NCBI RefSeq assembly: GCF_000512205.2
Contig: NZ_CP006644.1
Span: 558,001 to 622,000, forward strand
DNA from: Sphingomonas sanxanigenens DSM 19645 = NX02
Lineage (GTDB): Bacteria > Pseudomonadota > Alphaproteobacteria > Sphingomonadales > Sphingomonadaceae
Direction: 5' to 3'
DNA length: 64,000 nucleotides
The notes beneath the pieces were generated by a model. The model saw nothing but the letters and a program-made list of their open reading frames with translations. It ran no database searches and had not been told where the DNA came from. Made by a program: the position numbers and the translations under genes. Shown piece after piece: positions 7,894-16,132 of the stretch. Position 1 is the stretch's first letter. Each line of letters begins with the position of its first letter.

Positions 7894-9651
7894 TCAGCGC
7901 TCCAGGACATAGTGACCGGGCGCATCCATGATCGGCGCATAGTTCTTTTCGGAGTTTCCGGTCGGCGGGGGTGCTACCGGCTCGCCGGAATGACGGCCAA
8001 GCCACTCGCCCCATTCGATCCACCAGCTTCCTTGCTTGCGCTCAGCGCGTCCTTCCCATTCCTCGGGGTCATAGGACAGGCCATCCGCTTTCCTGGTCAG
8101 CACCCGATAGCGGCGGCCCTTATGGCCCGGCTCGGAGACGATGCCGGCATTGTGACCGCCGCTAGTCAGCACGAACGTGATTTCCGCGCTGGTGAGGAGA
8201 TGGATCTTGTGGACCGAGTGCCATGGGGCGACATGATCGCGCTCGGTGCCGACGACGAACAGCGGCTTGCGGACGGCTGAAAGCGCGATGGTCCTGCCAT
8301 CGACCTTATACTTGCCTTCAGCGAGATCATCGTCGAGGAAGAGCCGCCGCAGATACTGGCTGTGCATCGCATAGGGCATGCGTGTGCCATCGGCATTCCA
8401 CGCCATAAGATCGTTCATGGGCTCGCGCTCGCCCATCAGATATTCGCTGAGGATGCGCGACCAAACCAGGTCGTTCGATTTGAGGATCTGGAAGGCGCCG
8501 CCCATCTGGCTGCTGTCGAGATAGCCGCGCCCCCACATCATCTTCTCGAGCAGGCTAAGCTGCCCCTCGTCGATGAAGAGACCCAGTTCGCCCGGCTCGC
8601 TGAACTCGGTCTGCGCAGCGAACAGGCTGACGCTCGCCAGGCGGTCGTCGCCATCGCGCGCCATGGTGGCAGCCGCAATCGAGAGCAGGGTGCCGCCCAG
8701 GCAGTATCCAACGGCGTGGACCGACGACGCGCCGGTGATCGCGGTCACCGCATCGAGCGCGGCCACCGGCCCCATCAGGCGATAGGCCTCCATGTCGAGA
8801 TCGCGATCCTGCGTTCCAGGATTGTGCCAGGAGATCATGAAAACAGTGAAACCCTGGTCCGTCAGCCATTTGACCAGGGAATTTTCGGGCGAGAGATCGA
8901 GAATATAATATTTCATGATCCAGGCGGGGACGATCAGGATCGGCTCCGGGCGGACCTTCTCCGTCGTCGGGTCATATTGGATCAGTTCGATGAGGCGGTT
9001 GCGGTAGACGACCTTGCCGGGCGAGACGGCAACATTCTCGCCGACGCGGAAGTTCTCGACGCCGACGGCCGGCAGTCCCCGGGCGAGATGCTGCATGTCT
9101 TCCAGCAGATGCTGGAATCCATCGACAAGGCATTTGCCTCCGGTCTCGACGATTTTTTGCTGAAGCAAAGGATTGGTCGCCAGGAAATTGGTCGGCGCCA
9201 GGACATCGAGCATCTGCCTGGCGGTGAATTGAAGCATGTCTTCATGATGGCTGGTGACGCCGCTCACGCCGGTGGTTGCGGCATGCCACCATTGCTGGTT
9301 GAGAAGGAAGGCTTGCGAGAGGATATTGAAAGGCGGCTGCTTCCAGGCCGGATCTGCAAAGCGCCGGTCCTGCGGCAAAGGTTCGATCGCGAGTGTCGCC
9401 CCGCTGTCGGTTGCGCTTCGCATCGCATAGTCGAACAGCCGGGTATATTTGCGCGCTACCTTGGCGCCCAGCTGCAACTGCTTTCCCGGAGAAAAGGCCA
9501 GGTGCAGTGCCCAATCCGAAAAGGCTTGCAGGAGCGTTGCAGGGGCGAGCCCGGCAGTCACCTGCGCAATAGCGGCACCTGCGGCATTGTCGAGGGTCTG
9601 GGCGATGCCGTCCAGCGGGTCGGGCGGTGATGTCATAGTCTCAGCGCTCAT
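7894..9651 (-). CDS. phaC: class I poly(3-hydroxyalkanoate) synthase
   Basis: 585 residues, usual for class I PhaC. The lipase-like box is GYCLGGT with the nucleophilic Cys near residue 317. The catalytic Asp is in GTERDHVAPW and the His in TSGGHNAG. The N-terminal domain typical of class I is present (WKQPPFNILSQAFLLNQQWW), as is the conserved PAWIMKYYILDLSPENSLV. The enzyme polymerises (R)-3-hydroxybutyryl-CoA and similar short monomers at the granule surface. It heads a three-gene unit with the MaoC-phosphotransacylase fusion and ackA. Monomers can come either from PhaA plus PhaB encoded just upstream or from the hydratase half of the fusion. Confidence 0.96.
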   Translation of the reverse strand: MSAETMTSPPDPLDGIAQTLDNAAGAAIAQVTAGLAPATLLQAFSDWALHLAFSPGKQLQLGAKVARKYTRLFDYAMRSATDSGATLAIEPLPQDRRFADPAWKQPPFNILSQAFLLNQQWWHAATTGVSGVTSHHEDMLQFTARQMLDVLAPTNFLATNPLLQQKIVETGGKCLVDGFQHLLEDMQHLARGLPAVGVENFRVGENVAVSPGKVVYRNRLIELIQYDPTTEKVRPEPILIVPAWIMKYYILDLSPENSLVKWLTDQGFTVFMISWHNPGTQDRDLDMEAYRLMGPVAALDAVTAITGASSVHAVGYCLGGTLLSIAAATMARDGDDRLASVSLFAAQTEFSEPGELGLFIDEGQLSLLEKMMWGRGYLDSSQMGGAFQILKSNDLVWSRILSEYLMGEREPMNDLMAWNADGTRMPYAMHSQYLRRLFLDDDLAEGKYKVDGRTIALSAVRKPLFVVGTERDHVAPWHSVHKIHLLTSAEITFVLTSGGHNAGIVSEPGHKGRRYRVLTRKADGLSYDPEEWEGRAERKQGSWWIEWGEWLGRHSGEPVAPPPTGNSEKNYAPIMDAPGHYVLER

Positions 9652-9779
9652 GATCGATCCTTGTCTTGTCGCGATAATTTACGGGTGAGTGACGCCGCCG
9701 CGGACTGGCTTGGCCTGGAGGCGGCTGCATATGTCTTCCTGGCGTGGCACCGATCGGCGGGCCGGCTCGAAATCAAGCG

Positions 9780-10610
9780 TCATTCCTCAAAATCCTTGCC
9801 GAGATAGAGCCGGCGCACGTCAGGGTCATGGAGGATCGCCCGCGGCTCTCCTTCGAAAAGCAGCCTGCCGGCATGGATGACGTAGGCACGATCGACCAGT
9901 TCGAGCATCTCGTGGACATTGTGGTCGGTGATGAGAACGCCGACATTGCGCCGTTTGAGCGCGCGAACCATGGCCTTGATGTCGAGGATAGACAGCGGAT
10001 CGACACCCGCGAAGGGCTCGTCGAGGAGAATGACTTTCGGATCGGCGGCCATGGCCCTTGCTATCTCGCACCGGCGGCGTTCGCCTCCCGACAGCGCCCC
10101 GGACGGCGTATGGCGCACATAGGCGATGTTGAACTCGCCGAGCAGCGCGTCCAGCCGCTTCTCCAGCGTCGCTCGATCGCGGCAGCGCAGTTCCAACACC
10201 GCGCGAATATTTTCCTCCACGCTCATGCCCCGGAAGATCGAAGATTCCTGTGGCAGATATCCCATGCCCCGCTTGCCGCGTTCGCTCATCGCAAGTGCGG
10301 AGACATCTTCTCCTGCAAGCAGGATGCGGCCACCGTCCAATCGGAGCAGGCCCATGATCCCATAGAAGCAGACCGTCTTGCCCGCCCCATTGGGGCCAAG
10401 GAGCCCGACGATCTCACCGGGTGCGACATCGAGCGAGACGCCGTCCAGCACCTTGCGCTTTCCAAACGTTTTCTCGATGTTCATCACACGCAGCATGGGC
10501 GTGGGCGTGTCTTCGGGGCCGATGGCGCAGCCCTGTTGTCCGCCGACATCGATCTGGCAAGCGGGATCATCCGGTTTTCCGGCGAGCCATGCATGCGCTT
10601 CATCGAACAT
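9780..10610 (-). CDS. LptB-like ABC transporter ATP-binding protein
   Basis: About 276 residues. Walker A is GPNGAGKT, the signature LSGGERRRCEIARA, Walker B KVILLDEPFAGVDP, with the H-loop in ITDHNVHEML. The close spacing of these motifs and LGPNGAGKTVCFYGIMGL match LptB, the ATPase of lipopolysaccharide export. It has an unusual N-terminal extension of about 38 residues with two Cys before the core begins at a MLRVMNIEKTFG segment. I place the start at the ATG at 10610, with AAAGG about seven bases upstream; a GTG at 10616 is also possible. No lptA, lptC or rpoN neighbours are present, so this is likely a second copy located in the PHA cluster between phaC and the thiolase gene. Confidence 0.82.
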   Translation of the reverse strand: MFDEAHAWLAGKPDDPACQIDVGGQQGCAIGPEDTPTPMLRVMNIEKTFGKRKVLDGVSLDVAPGEIVGLLGPNGAGKTVCFYGIMGLLRLDGGRILLAGEDVSALAMSERGKRGMGYLPQESSIFRGMSVEENIRAVLELRCRDRATLEKRLDALLGEFNIAYVRHTPSGALSGGERRRCEIARAMAADPKVILLDEPFAGVDPLSILDIKAMVRALKRRNVGVLITDHNVHEMLELVDRAYVIHAGRLLFEGEPRAILHDPDVRRLYLGKDFEE

Positions 10611-10676
10611 GCTCACCCTTTCGGGCAGCAGACCGCCCAGCCAAGGGCAAGCCCGGGATTGCCGTGTGCGCTGACC

Positions 10677-11861
10677 TCATGAGACGGCTTCGAGTGCGAG
10701 CGCGACGCCCTGGCCGCCACCGATGCACAAGGTGACAAGCCCGCGGCGCAGGCCCTCGCGTTTCATCGCGTGCAACAGCCGGGTCGCGAGCACGGCCCCG
10801 GTCGCGCCGATCGGATGACCATGAGCGATGGCGCCACCCTCGACATTGACCACATCCTCGGCGAGCCCGAGTTCGCGCGTCACGGCTATGGCGATGGCGG
10901 CGAACGCTTCATTGATCTCGACGCGGTCGAGATCAGCGACCGACCAGCCCGCCCGTTCCAGCGCTTGCCGGACGGCCGGAACAGGCCCGAGCCCGAACAG
11001 GCCCGGAGCGACCGCGCCGACACCGAAGGCGACGAGGCGCCCGAGCGGTGCCACAGCGTTGCGCTCGGCCCATTGTTCGCTGGCGACGATCATGGCTGCC
11101 GCGCCGCTGTTGAGGCCCGGGGCATTACCGGCTGTGATCGTGCCCTCCGGCCGGAAAGCCGGCTTGAGGCGTGACAGGCTCTCGAGGCTCGTTTCGGGCC
11201 GGTTCTGCTCGTCCTTTGCGAAGACCGTCGGCCCTTTGCGCGAAGGGATCTCGACCGCCACGATCTCCTCGTCGAACGTGCCGGCCGCCTGGGCGGCGCT
11301 GAAATTCTGTTGCGACCGGGCCGCCCAGGCATCCTGCGCCTCGCGTGAGATCTGAAACTGCGCGACAAGGTCTTCCGTCACCCATCCGCTATGCTGGTTG
11401 CAAAAGGCGTCGTTGAGGCCATCATGGAGCATGGCGTCGATGAGCTTGCCGTCGCCCATGCGGTAGCCCCAGCGTCCTTTCTCGATGAGATAGGGGGCCT
11501 GGTCCATATTCTCCATGCCGCCTGCCACCACGGCCTGGCTTAGGCCCAGCATGATTTCCTGCGCGGCCGACGCGATCGCCTGTGCGCCCGAGCCGCAGAC
11601 GCGATTGACGGTGAGCGCGGGGACGCTGTCGGGCAGCCCGGCGGCGATGGCGGCCTGGCGGGCGGGATTCATTTTCGCGCCCGCCTGGACTACTTGGCCC
11701 ATGACGGCGGCATCGATCGTGCTGGCGCCAACGCCCGCGCGCTTCAGCGTCTCGGCGATCGCGACGCTGCCCAGGGAAGGCGCGGTGATGTCCTTGAGCG
11801 TTCCGCCATAGGCGCCGATGGCGGTGCGGACGGGCGCACACAGGAAGACAGGGCTGGTCAT
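10677..11861 (-). CDS. phaA: acetyl-CoA acetyltransferase (beta-ketothiolase)
   Basis: 394 residues, the standard length. The acylated Cys is in NRVCGSGAQAI near residue 89, the catalytic His in GGAIAHGHPIGATGA, and the C-terminal Cys in LCIGGGQGVALALE. It condenses two acetyl-CoA to acetoacetyl-CoA, the first PHA step. It lies between phaB (95 bases upstream) and the LptB-like gene (66 bases downstream), all on the minus strand, so transcription may run from phaB through to ackA. The PHA context favours a biosynthetic role over fatty-acid degradation. Confidence 0.94.
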   Translation of the reverse strand: MTSPVFLCAPVRTAIGAYGGTLKDITAPSLGSVAIAETLKRAGVGASTIDAAVMGQVVQAGAKMNPARQAAIAAGLPDSVPALTVNRVCGSGAQAIASAAQEIMLGLSQAVVAGGMENMDQAPYLIEKGRWGYRMGDGKLIDAMLHDGLNDAFCNQHSGWVTEDLVAQFQISREAQDAWAARSQQNFSAAQAAGTFDEEIVAVEIPSRKGPTVFAKDEQNRPETSLESLSRLKPAFRPEGTITAGNAPGLNSGAAAMIVASEQWAERNAVAPLGRLVAFGVGAVAPGLFGLGPVPAVRQALERAGWSVADLDRVEINEAFAAIAIAVTRELGLAEDVVNVEGGAIAHGHPIGATGAVLATRLLHAMKREGLRRGLVTLCIGGGQGVALALEAVS

Positions 11862-11955
11862 GGGGAAGTCCTTTCCTTGATCCTGAAGCGATTCCCAGAC
11901 AGTTGGATTGACCTGCCGACTTGGACGATCGCTTCGTGGCGATGGCGGTCAGCCA

Positions 11956-12678
11956 CTACTGAAGATATTTGCCGCCGTTGATTGACAGCGTGGCACCGGT
12001 CACGAACCCTTGCTCGTCCTCGACGAGGAAAAGCACGCCGCGGGCAATCTCCTGCGGGGTGCCGAGCCGCCCGACCGGCACGCCCGCCAATACCGCCTTC
12101 AGCGCCTCCTCCGGCACGGCCGCGACCATTCCGGTGTCCGTGTAGCCCGGCGCGATCGCATTGACGGTGATGTTGCGGCTCGCGCCTTCGAGCGCGAGCG
12201 CCTTGGTGAAGCCGATCACCCCCGCCTTGGCGGCGGCATAATTGGTCTGGCCGAACTGGCCGGAGAGACCATTGACCGAGCTGATGTTGACGATCCTTCC
12301 GAAACGCCGCGCACGCATGCCCTCGATAACGGCGCGGCACATGTTGAAGCAGCCGCCAAGGTCCACGTCGATGACGCTTCGCCATTGTTCCTCGGTCATC
12401 TTGTGGAGCGTGCCGTCGCGGGTGATGCCGGCATTGTTGATGAGGATGTCGATCGATCCGAGTTCCGCGACGACCTTGGCGATTCCGTCCCGGCTTTCCG
12501 AGAAGCTGGCGACGTTCCAGCTATAGGCAGGAATGCCCGTCTCCTCGACGAACCGGTCGGCTTCCTCGTCATTGCCGAAATAATTGACGGCGACGCCATA
12601 GCCCTTCTCTTTGAGGAGCTTTGCGGTTGCGGCACCGATTCCGGTGACGCCGCCAGTTACGAGCGCAGTTCTGGGCAT
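11956..12678 (-). CDS. phaB: acetoacetyl-CoA reductase, copy 1
   Basis: 240-residue short-chain dehydrogenase. TGGVTGIGAAT is the NADPH-binding loop, NNAG and the Ser of ISSVNG follow, and the catalytic Tyr and Lys are in TNYAAAKAGVIGF. The PhaB-type substrate region INGLSGQFGQTN-like (here VNGLSGQFGQ) and the end GATLSINGGKYLQ are characteristic. It makes (R)-3-hydroxybutyryl-CoA from acetoacetyl-CoA. The ATG at 12678 is chosen because the family starts at this Met; the open frame upstream is not conserved. A second intact copy lies at 16133 and a broken one at 28303. Confidence 0.94.
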   Translation of the reverse strand: MPRTALVTGGVTGIGAATAKLLKEKGYGVAVNYFGNDEEADRFVEETGIPAYSWNVASFSESRDGIAKVVAELGSIDILINNAGITRDGTLHKMTEEQWRSVIDVDLGGCFNMCRAVIEGMRARRFGRIVNISSVNGLSGQFGQTNYAAAKAGVIGFTKALALEGASRNITVNAIAPGYTDTGMVAAVPEEALKAVLAGVPVGRLGTPQEIARGVLFLVEDEQGFVTGATLSINGGKYLQ

Positions 12679-12713
12679 GGGCAATATCCTGGATTGAGGG
12701 AGAAGAGGACGCA

Positions 12714-12863
12714 TCACCGGACGAGATTGTCGCCATCGACAGGGTAGCGGCCGCCGGCATTCAAGGAGGCTTGGCCTGAGAGAAGCGGGGTCCTGCGCCA
12801 TTGCGTCGCCAGGCCCCATCGCAGCGCTGTCAGAATCACTGCCTTGCCCTCGAAATCGGACAT
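12714..12863 (-). pseudogene. 49-residue ORF, possible SDR remnant
   Basis: A small reading frame with a good ribosome site (GGGAGG, seven bases before ATG). It starts SDFEGKAVILTA, like the first strand of a short-chain dehydrogenase, and ends GRYPVDGDNLVR, like the end of that family (VDGGN...). The middle 200 or so residues are missing. It could be an internally deleted dehydrogenase lying directly upstream of phaB, or a chance small protein. Confidence 0.3.
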
Positions 12864-13158
12864 GTGTGTCCTCCCGGCCGATATGAGCACCGCCCCGAAA
12901 CGATATCGAAGGCGGCAAGGAGGAGCTTCAGGCCAGAAGCGACACTCCATGCCGAGGGCATACTCTCCTTGAGATTTCTGAGGCTTCTTGTGGCGCTTTT
13001 GTCGACGCGAGGCAGCGCGTCCGCCATTAGTAACTATACTTATAAGTTTCGTATTCCGCTGGTCAAACCGGATGGAGCACGGCCGCCCCTGATGGGGCGC
13101 GACATGCGACGGAACGAGCCTTGGCGGCGATGAAAAATCCACCGGTCAGATTTTAACA

Positions 13159-13181
13159 TTTGCACAATTATATTGTGTAAA
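13159..13181. promoter_or_regulatory. OhrR-type operator upstream of ohr
   Basis: The near-perfect palindrome CACAATTATATTGTG, extended by TTTG on the left and TAAA on the right, lies 38 bases before the ohr start. It matches the known OhrR site core (CAATT-AATTG type), and an OhrR gene follows ohr. The palindrome is seen; the binding is inferred from the family. Confidence 0.75.
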
Positions 13182-13218
13182 ATATATCAACGCCTCAACC
13201 TGATCAAGGAGAACCTGG

Positions 13219-13644
13219 ATGAGCGCGCTCTACAGTACCAAGGTGACTGCGGTGGGTGGCCGCGCCGGAACCGTCAAAAGCGACGATGGCCTGCTCGATC
13301 TTTCTCTCGCTCTGCCAAAGCCTCTCGGCGGCAAGGGGGACGCGACCAACCCCGAGCAACTCTTCGCGGCCGGCTATGCCGCCTGCTTCGAGAATGCTGT
13401 CATCCATGTGACGCGTGCGACGTCGGACAAGGTCAAGGACGACGATATCATCGTAGTGGCCGAAGTCGGCATGCAGCCGAACGGGCAGGGCGGCTTTGCA
13501 CTGACTGTCGCGCTCGATGTGGCTATTACCGGCCTCGATTCAGCGACGGCCGAGGACATCGTTGCCAAAGCCCATGCCGTCTGCCCCTATTCCAACGCGG
13601 TCAAGGGCAATATCGATGTCGCTATCTCGGTGTCGGTGAACTGA
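13219..13644 (+). CDS. ohr: organic hydroperoxide resistance protein Ohr
   Basis: 141 residues, typical. The two redox Cys of Ohr are seen at C56 in YAACFENA and C122 in HAVCPYSNA, and TNPEQLFAAG is a family motif. Ohr is a lipoyl-dependent thiol peroxidase that reduces fatty-acid and other organic hydroperoxides. AAGGAG lies seven bases before the ATG. Its gene is followed by an ohrR 10 bases downstream and preceded by an OhrR-type palindrome, so expression should rise when the repressor's Cys is oxidised. Confidence 0.95.
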   Translation: MSALYSTKVTAVGGRAGTVKSDDGLLDLSLALPKPLGGKGDATNPEQLFAAGYAACFENAVIHVTRATSDKVKDDDIIVVAEVGMQPNGQGGFALTVALDVAITGLDSATAEDIVAKAHAVCPYSNAVKGNIDVAISVSVN

Positions 13645-13654
13645 GGATCAATGT

Positions 13655-14116
13655 ATGAGCTTGCCGGTCAGCGACGACCCACTCGATCTCGATCGGCAGG
13701 TCTGCTTTCCTCTTTATGCCGCGTCGAACCTGCTGGCTCGGCTCTATCGGCCTGTTCTGGCCGATCTCGGGCTGACCTACCCACAATATCTGGTCATGCT
13801 TGTGCTGTGGAAGCACGCGCCGCAGACGGTCGGCTCGCTCGGCGAGGCGCTATATCTCGACAGCGGAACGCTGACGCCCTTGCTCAAGCGGATGGAGCAA
13901 GCGGGCCTGATCCAGCGGGCGCGGGACCCGCAGGACGAAAGACGGGTGCAGATTGATCTGACTCCCGAGGGGCGCGTCTTGCGTGCATCGGCCGAGACGG
14001 TGCCGGCGACGCTCGTCGCGGGCCTTTCCATCACAGAGGGCGAAATCGTGGGCCTGCGCGACCAGGTGCGGGCGCTCGTAGGCATCATCCACGGTTCGCT
14101 TGTCGAACGGAGTTGA
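13655..14116 (+). CDS. ohrR: MarR-family regulator OhrR
   Basis: 153 residues. The reactive N-terminal Cys of OhrR is present at C17 in RQVCFPLYAASN, followed by GLTYPQYLVMLVLW and the winged helix with its wing motif RDPQDERRVQIDLT. OhrR represses ohr until the Cys is oxidised by organic peroxide. The gene is 10 bases after ohr and 3 bases before a glutathione transferase gene, so the three probably form one operon under the palindromic operator at 13159. Confidence 0.93.
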   Translation: MSLPVSDDPLDLDRQVCFPLYAASNLLARLYRPVLADLGLTYPQYLVMLVLWKHAPQTVGSLGEALYLDSGTLTPLLKRMEQAGLIQRARDPQDERRVQIDLTPEGRVLRASAETVPATLVAGLSITEGEIVGLRDQVRALVGIIHGSLVERS

Positions 14117-14119
14117 ACG

Positions 14120-14758
14120 ATGACCCAAGAAACTGCCATGCTGACAGTCCACCATCTGGGAGTTTCGCAGTCCGACCGCATAGTCTGGCTCTGTGAGGAA
14201 CTCCAGATCCCTTACTCTCTCATCCGGTACGATCGCGATCCCGTCACACGCCTTGCGCCCGCGGCCTATAAGGCGCTTCATCCCTCCGGCACCGCGCCGG
14301 TTGTGACAGAAGGCGGGCTTTGCCTCGCCGAATCGGGCGCGATCATCGACTATATCGTTGCGCGCCATGGTGGAGGGCGGCTGACCCTTCCGGCCAATCA
14401 CGCTGACTTTGCAACCTATCTCTACTGGTATCATTTCGCCAACGGTTCGTTTCTGCCTAGCATGATGCTGTTGATGGCGAGCGGGGACATGGCGGCGCTG
14501 ATGAAGCAACGATTTGATCGAGGCATCGCCGCGCTTGAAGCGCATCTTTCCCAGACTGGCCCTTGGTTGGCAGGCGAGGTGTTCACGGTCGCCGACATCA
14601 TGATGATCTTCCCTCTTACGACCATGCGGGAATTCGTGCCGCTCGATCTCGCGCCCTATCCCGCTATTCGGGCCTATTTGCACCGGATTGCGCAAAGGCC
14701 CGCTTTTGTCAGGGCCATTGAGAAAGCGGATCCGGGGCTGCAACTCAAACTCGAGTGA
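14120..14758 (+). CDS. glutathione S-transferase family protein
   Basis: 212 residues. The N-terminal thioredoxin-like domain has the glutathione-binding ESGAIIDY and cis-Pro in GTAPVV; the C-terminal helical domain contains FTVADIMMIFPL, the N-capping box of GSTs. The substrate is not predictable. It is closely linked to ohr and ohrR (3-base gap), which suggests detoxification of peroxidised lipids or their breakdown products. Ser14 after VSQ may serve as the active residue, as in the bacterial class with no Tyr at that site. Confidence 0.9.
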   Translation: MTQETAMLTVHHLGVSQSDRIVWLCEELQIPYSLIRYDRDPVTRLAPAAYKALHPSGTAPVVTEGGLCLAESGAIIDYIVARHGGGRLTLPANHADFATYLYWYHFANGSFLPSMMLLMASGDMAALMKQRFDRGIAALEAHLSQTGPWLAGEVFTVADIMMIFPLTTMREFVPLDLAPYPAIRAYLHRIAQRPAFVRAIEKADPGLQLKLE

Positions 14759-15296
14759 CGTCCAGGTGCATCAGAACTCTGCTGCGTTTGCGCGATTTCA
14801 CGGATGTGCGGCGTGATCAGCCTTTGTCGGCGGACTGCCAAACGATTGACGCCGCGAACCCTCCTTCGAACGCTGGGCCAGATCATTTTGCGAAATACCG
14901 GCCTGGCCAGAACCGCCAACGCAAGGTTTACCATTCGATCTCAGGTTCCGCCGTAAGAACGTTTGTTGCCGTTCGGATATCTGAAAGGCCAAGGACCGCT
15001 TATTGCGCGGAGCAACCATCGCAGTTGCTTTCGCCTGTCGCGGAAAGATCCGATACCGCGTTCGTCGCGGCAATGACCGGTTGATTACCGTTCCAACCAG
15101 TCATCGGGCGTTCCAGAAGATCTGAGAAGTGTCTCCTTGTGAAAGACACGGGACCGAACGAGAGGGCATAACAAGCCTGTTGTTGGGGAAAGCCCGCCGG
15201 CGGCCCGATCTTGCTCGCGACGAAGACTTAAGCGAGACCGGCGGCGAGGGAGCAAGCCTGACCAGGCTTTGCAGTTCGCTTTTGCGTTCAATTCGT
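14759..15296. other. 538-base gap without a recognisable gene
   Basis: No reading frame here has a ribosome site together with a recognisable family pattern in either strand. Short frames exist but show composition like non-coding sequence. The stretch separates the rightward ohr-ohrR-gst unit from the leftward tetR gene. Confidence 0.5.
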
Positions 15297-15974
15297 CTAT
15301 TTCCCAGCGAGGAGAGGAACAGCTTGGGCGACCAAGTCCATCGTCCGCTCAAGATAGTCTGCCTTGGCCTGGGCAGTATTGGCCAAATCTCGTCGCCAGA
15401 GAATGCGTGTCCTTGGAGCTCCGACAAGTGCATCGAAAACGAAGCCTGCAATAAATGGCAGGTCGTCATCCCGAGAGTCGAGGTTAGAAGCGGCTTGCCG
15501 GAGGATGGGCAGGATAACCGATACTCCTGCCGTCGCGCCGATTGAGGGCCGCGGCCTGTTCGTTTCCAGTCCCTGCTTTGCAATCCAATCCACAAGGGTT
15601 TGTATGCCGATCAGTTCTTCACTGAGCGAAAGATCGAGCAGCTTCCTTGCGACATGGAGAACCTGTTCCCGCGGCGTTCCGTGCGGAATGGCCGACCTGA
15701 TCGGCTTGAGGTGGCGAGCGGTTCCATGTTCGGTCGCCGCAACGAGAAGTGCCTTTTTCGAACCATAGCGCGTATAGAGCGTACGCTTCGAGACATTCGC
15801 CGCCGCCGCGATCCTGTCCATGCTCGCTCCTTCGGCGCCCTCCGTGATGAACTGCCGAAGGGCAACCTCGAGAATATGCTCGCCAAGGCGTGCCGCCAAT
15901 TCAAGCGACGGCCGTCCACCCCTGGGATCGCGCGGCGGGAGAGGTTGGGGCCGAGATGGTTTCCTTACTGCCAT
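15297..15974 (-). CDS. TetR/AcrR-family transcriptional regulator
   Basis: 225 residues from the ATG at 15974; the frame is open upstream but that part overlaps the promoter region and is not conserved. The DNA-binding domain is clear (MDRIAAAANVSKRTLYTRYGSKKALL), preceded by a basic Pro/Arg-rich tail. The ligand domain resembles the TetR_C group of AcrR-like proteins. It diverges from phaB copy 2 at 16133, and a 12-base perfect palindrome lies between them, so it probably represses phaB2-phasin, itself, or both. The inducing ligand is unknown. Confidence 0.88.
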   Translation of the reverse strand: MAVRKPSRPQPLPPRDPRGGRPSLELAARLGEHILEVALRQFITEGAEGASMDRIAAAANVSKRTLYTRYGSKKALLVAATEHGTARHLKPIRSAIPHGTPREQVLHVARKLLDLSLSEELIGIQTLVDWIAKQGLETNRPRPSIGATAGVSVILPILRQAASNLDSRDDDLPFIAGFVFDALVGAPRTRILWRRDLANTAQAKADYLERTMDLVAQAVPLLAGK

Positions 15975-16054
15975 ATGCCTTGATAGCGGCTTTCGATCCG
16001 TAAGGGAAAGACTGCACCTGATCGTGGCCTGCTCCGGCGCAATAACAAAACCAC

Positions 16055-16066
16055 TAAGTATACTTA
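16055..16066. promoter_or_regulatory. palindrome between tetR and phaB2
   Basis: TAAGTATACTTA is a perfect palindrome in the 158-base divergent promoter region. A related AT-rich palindrome, ACTTATAAGT, occurs at 13038-13047 upstream of ohr. Likely a TetR operator; inference from position. Confidence 0.5.
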
Positions 16067-16132
16067 CGCATTTTCCGAAAGGGCGCTGCGATCGACTGTC
16101 GCTGCGTAACCTCAAGAAGGAACCGGAGAATC

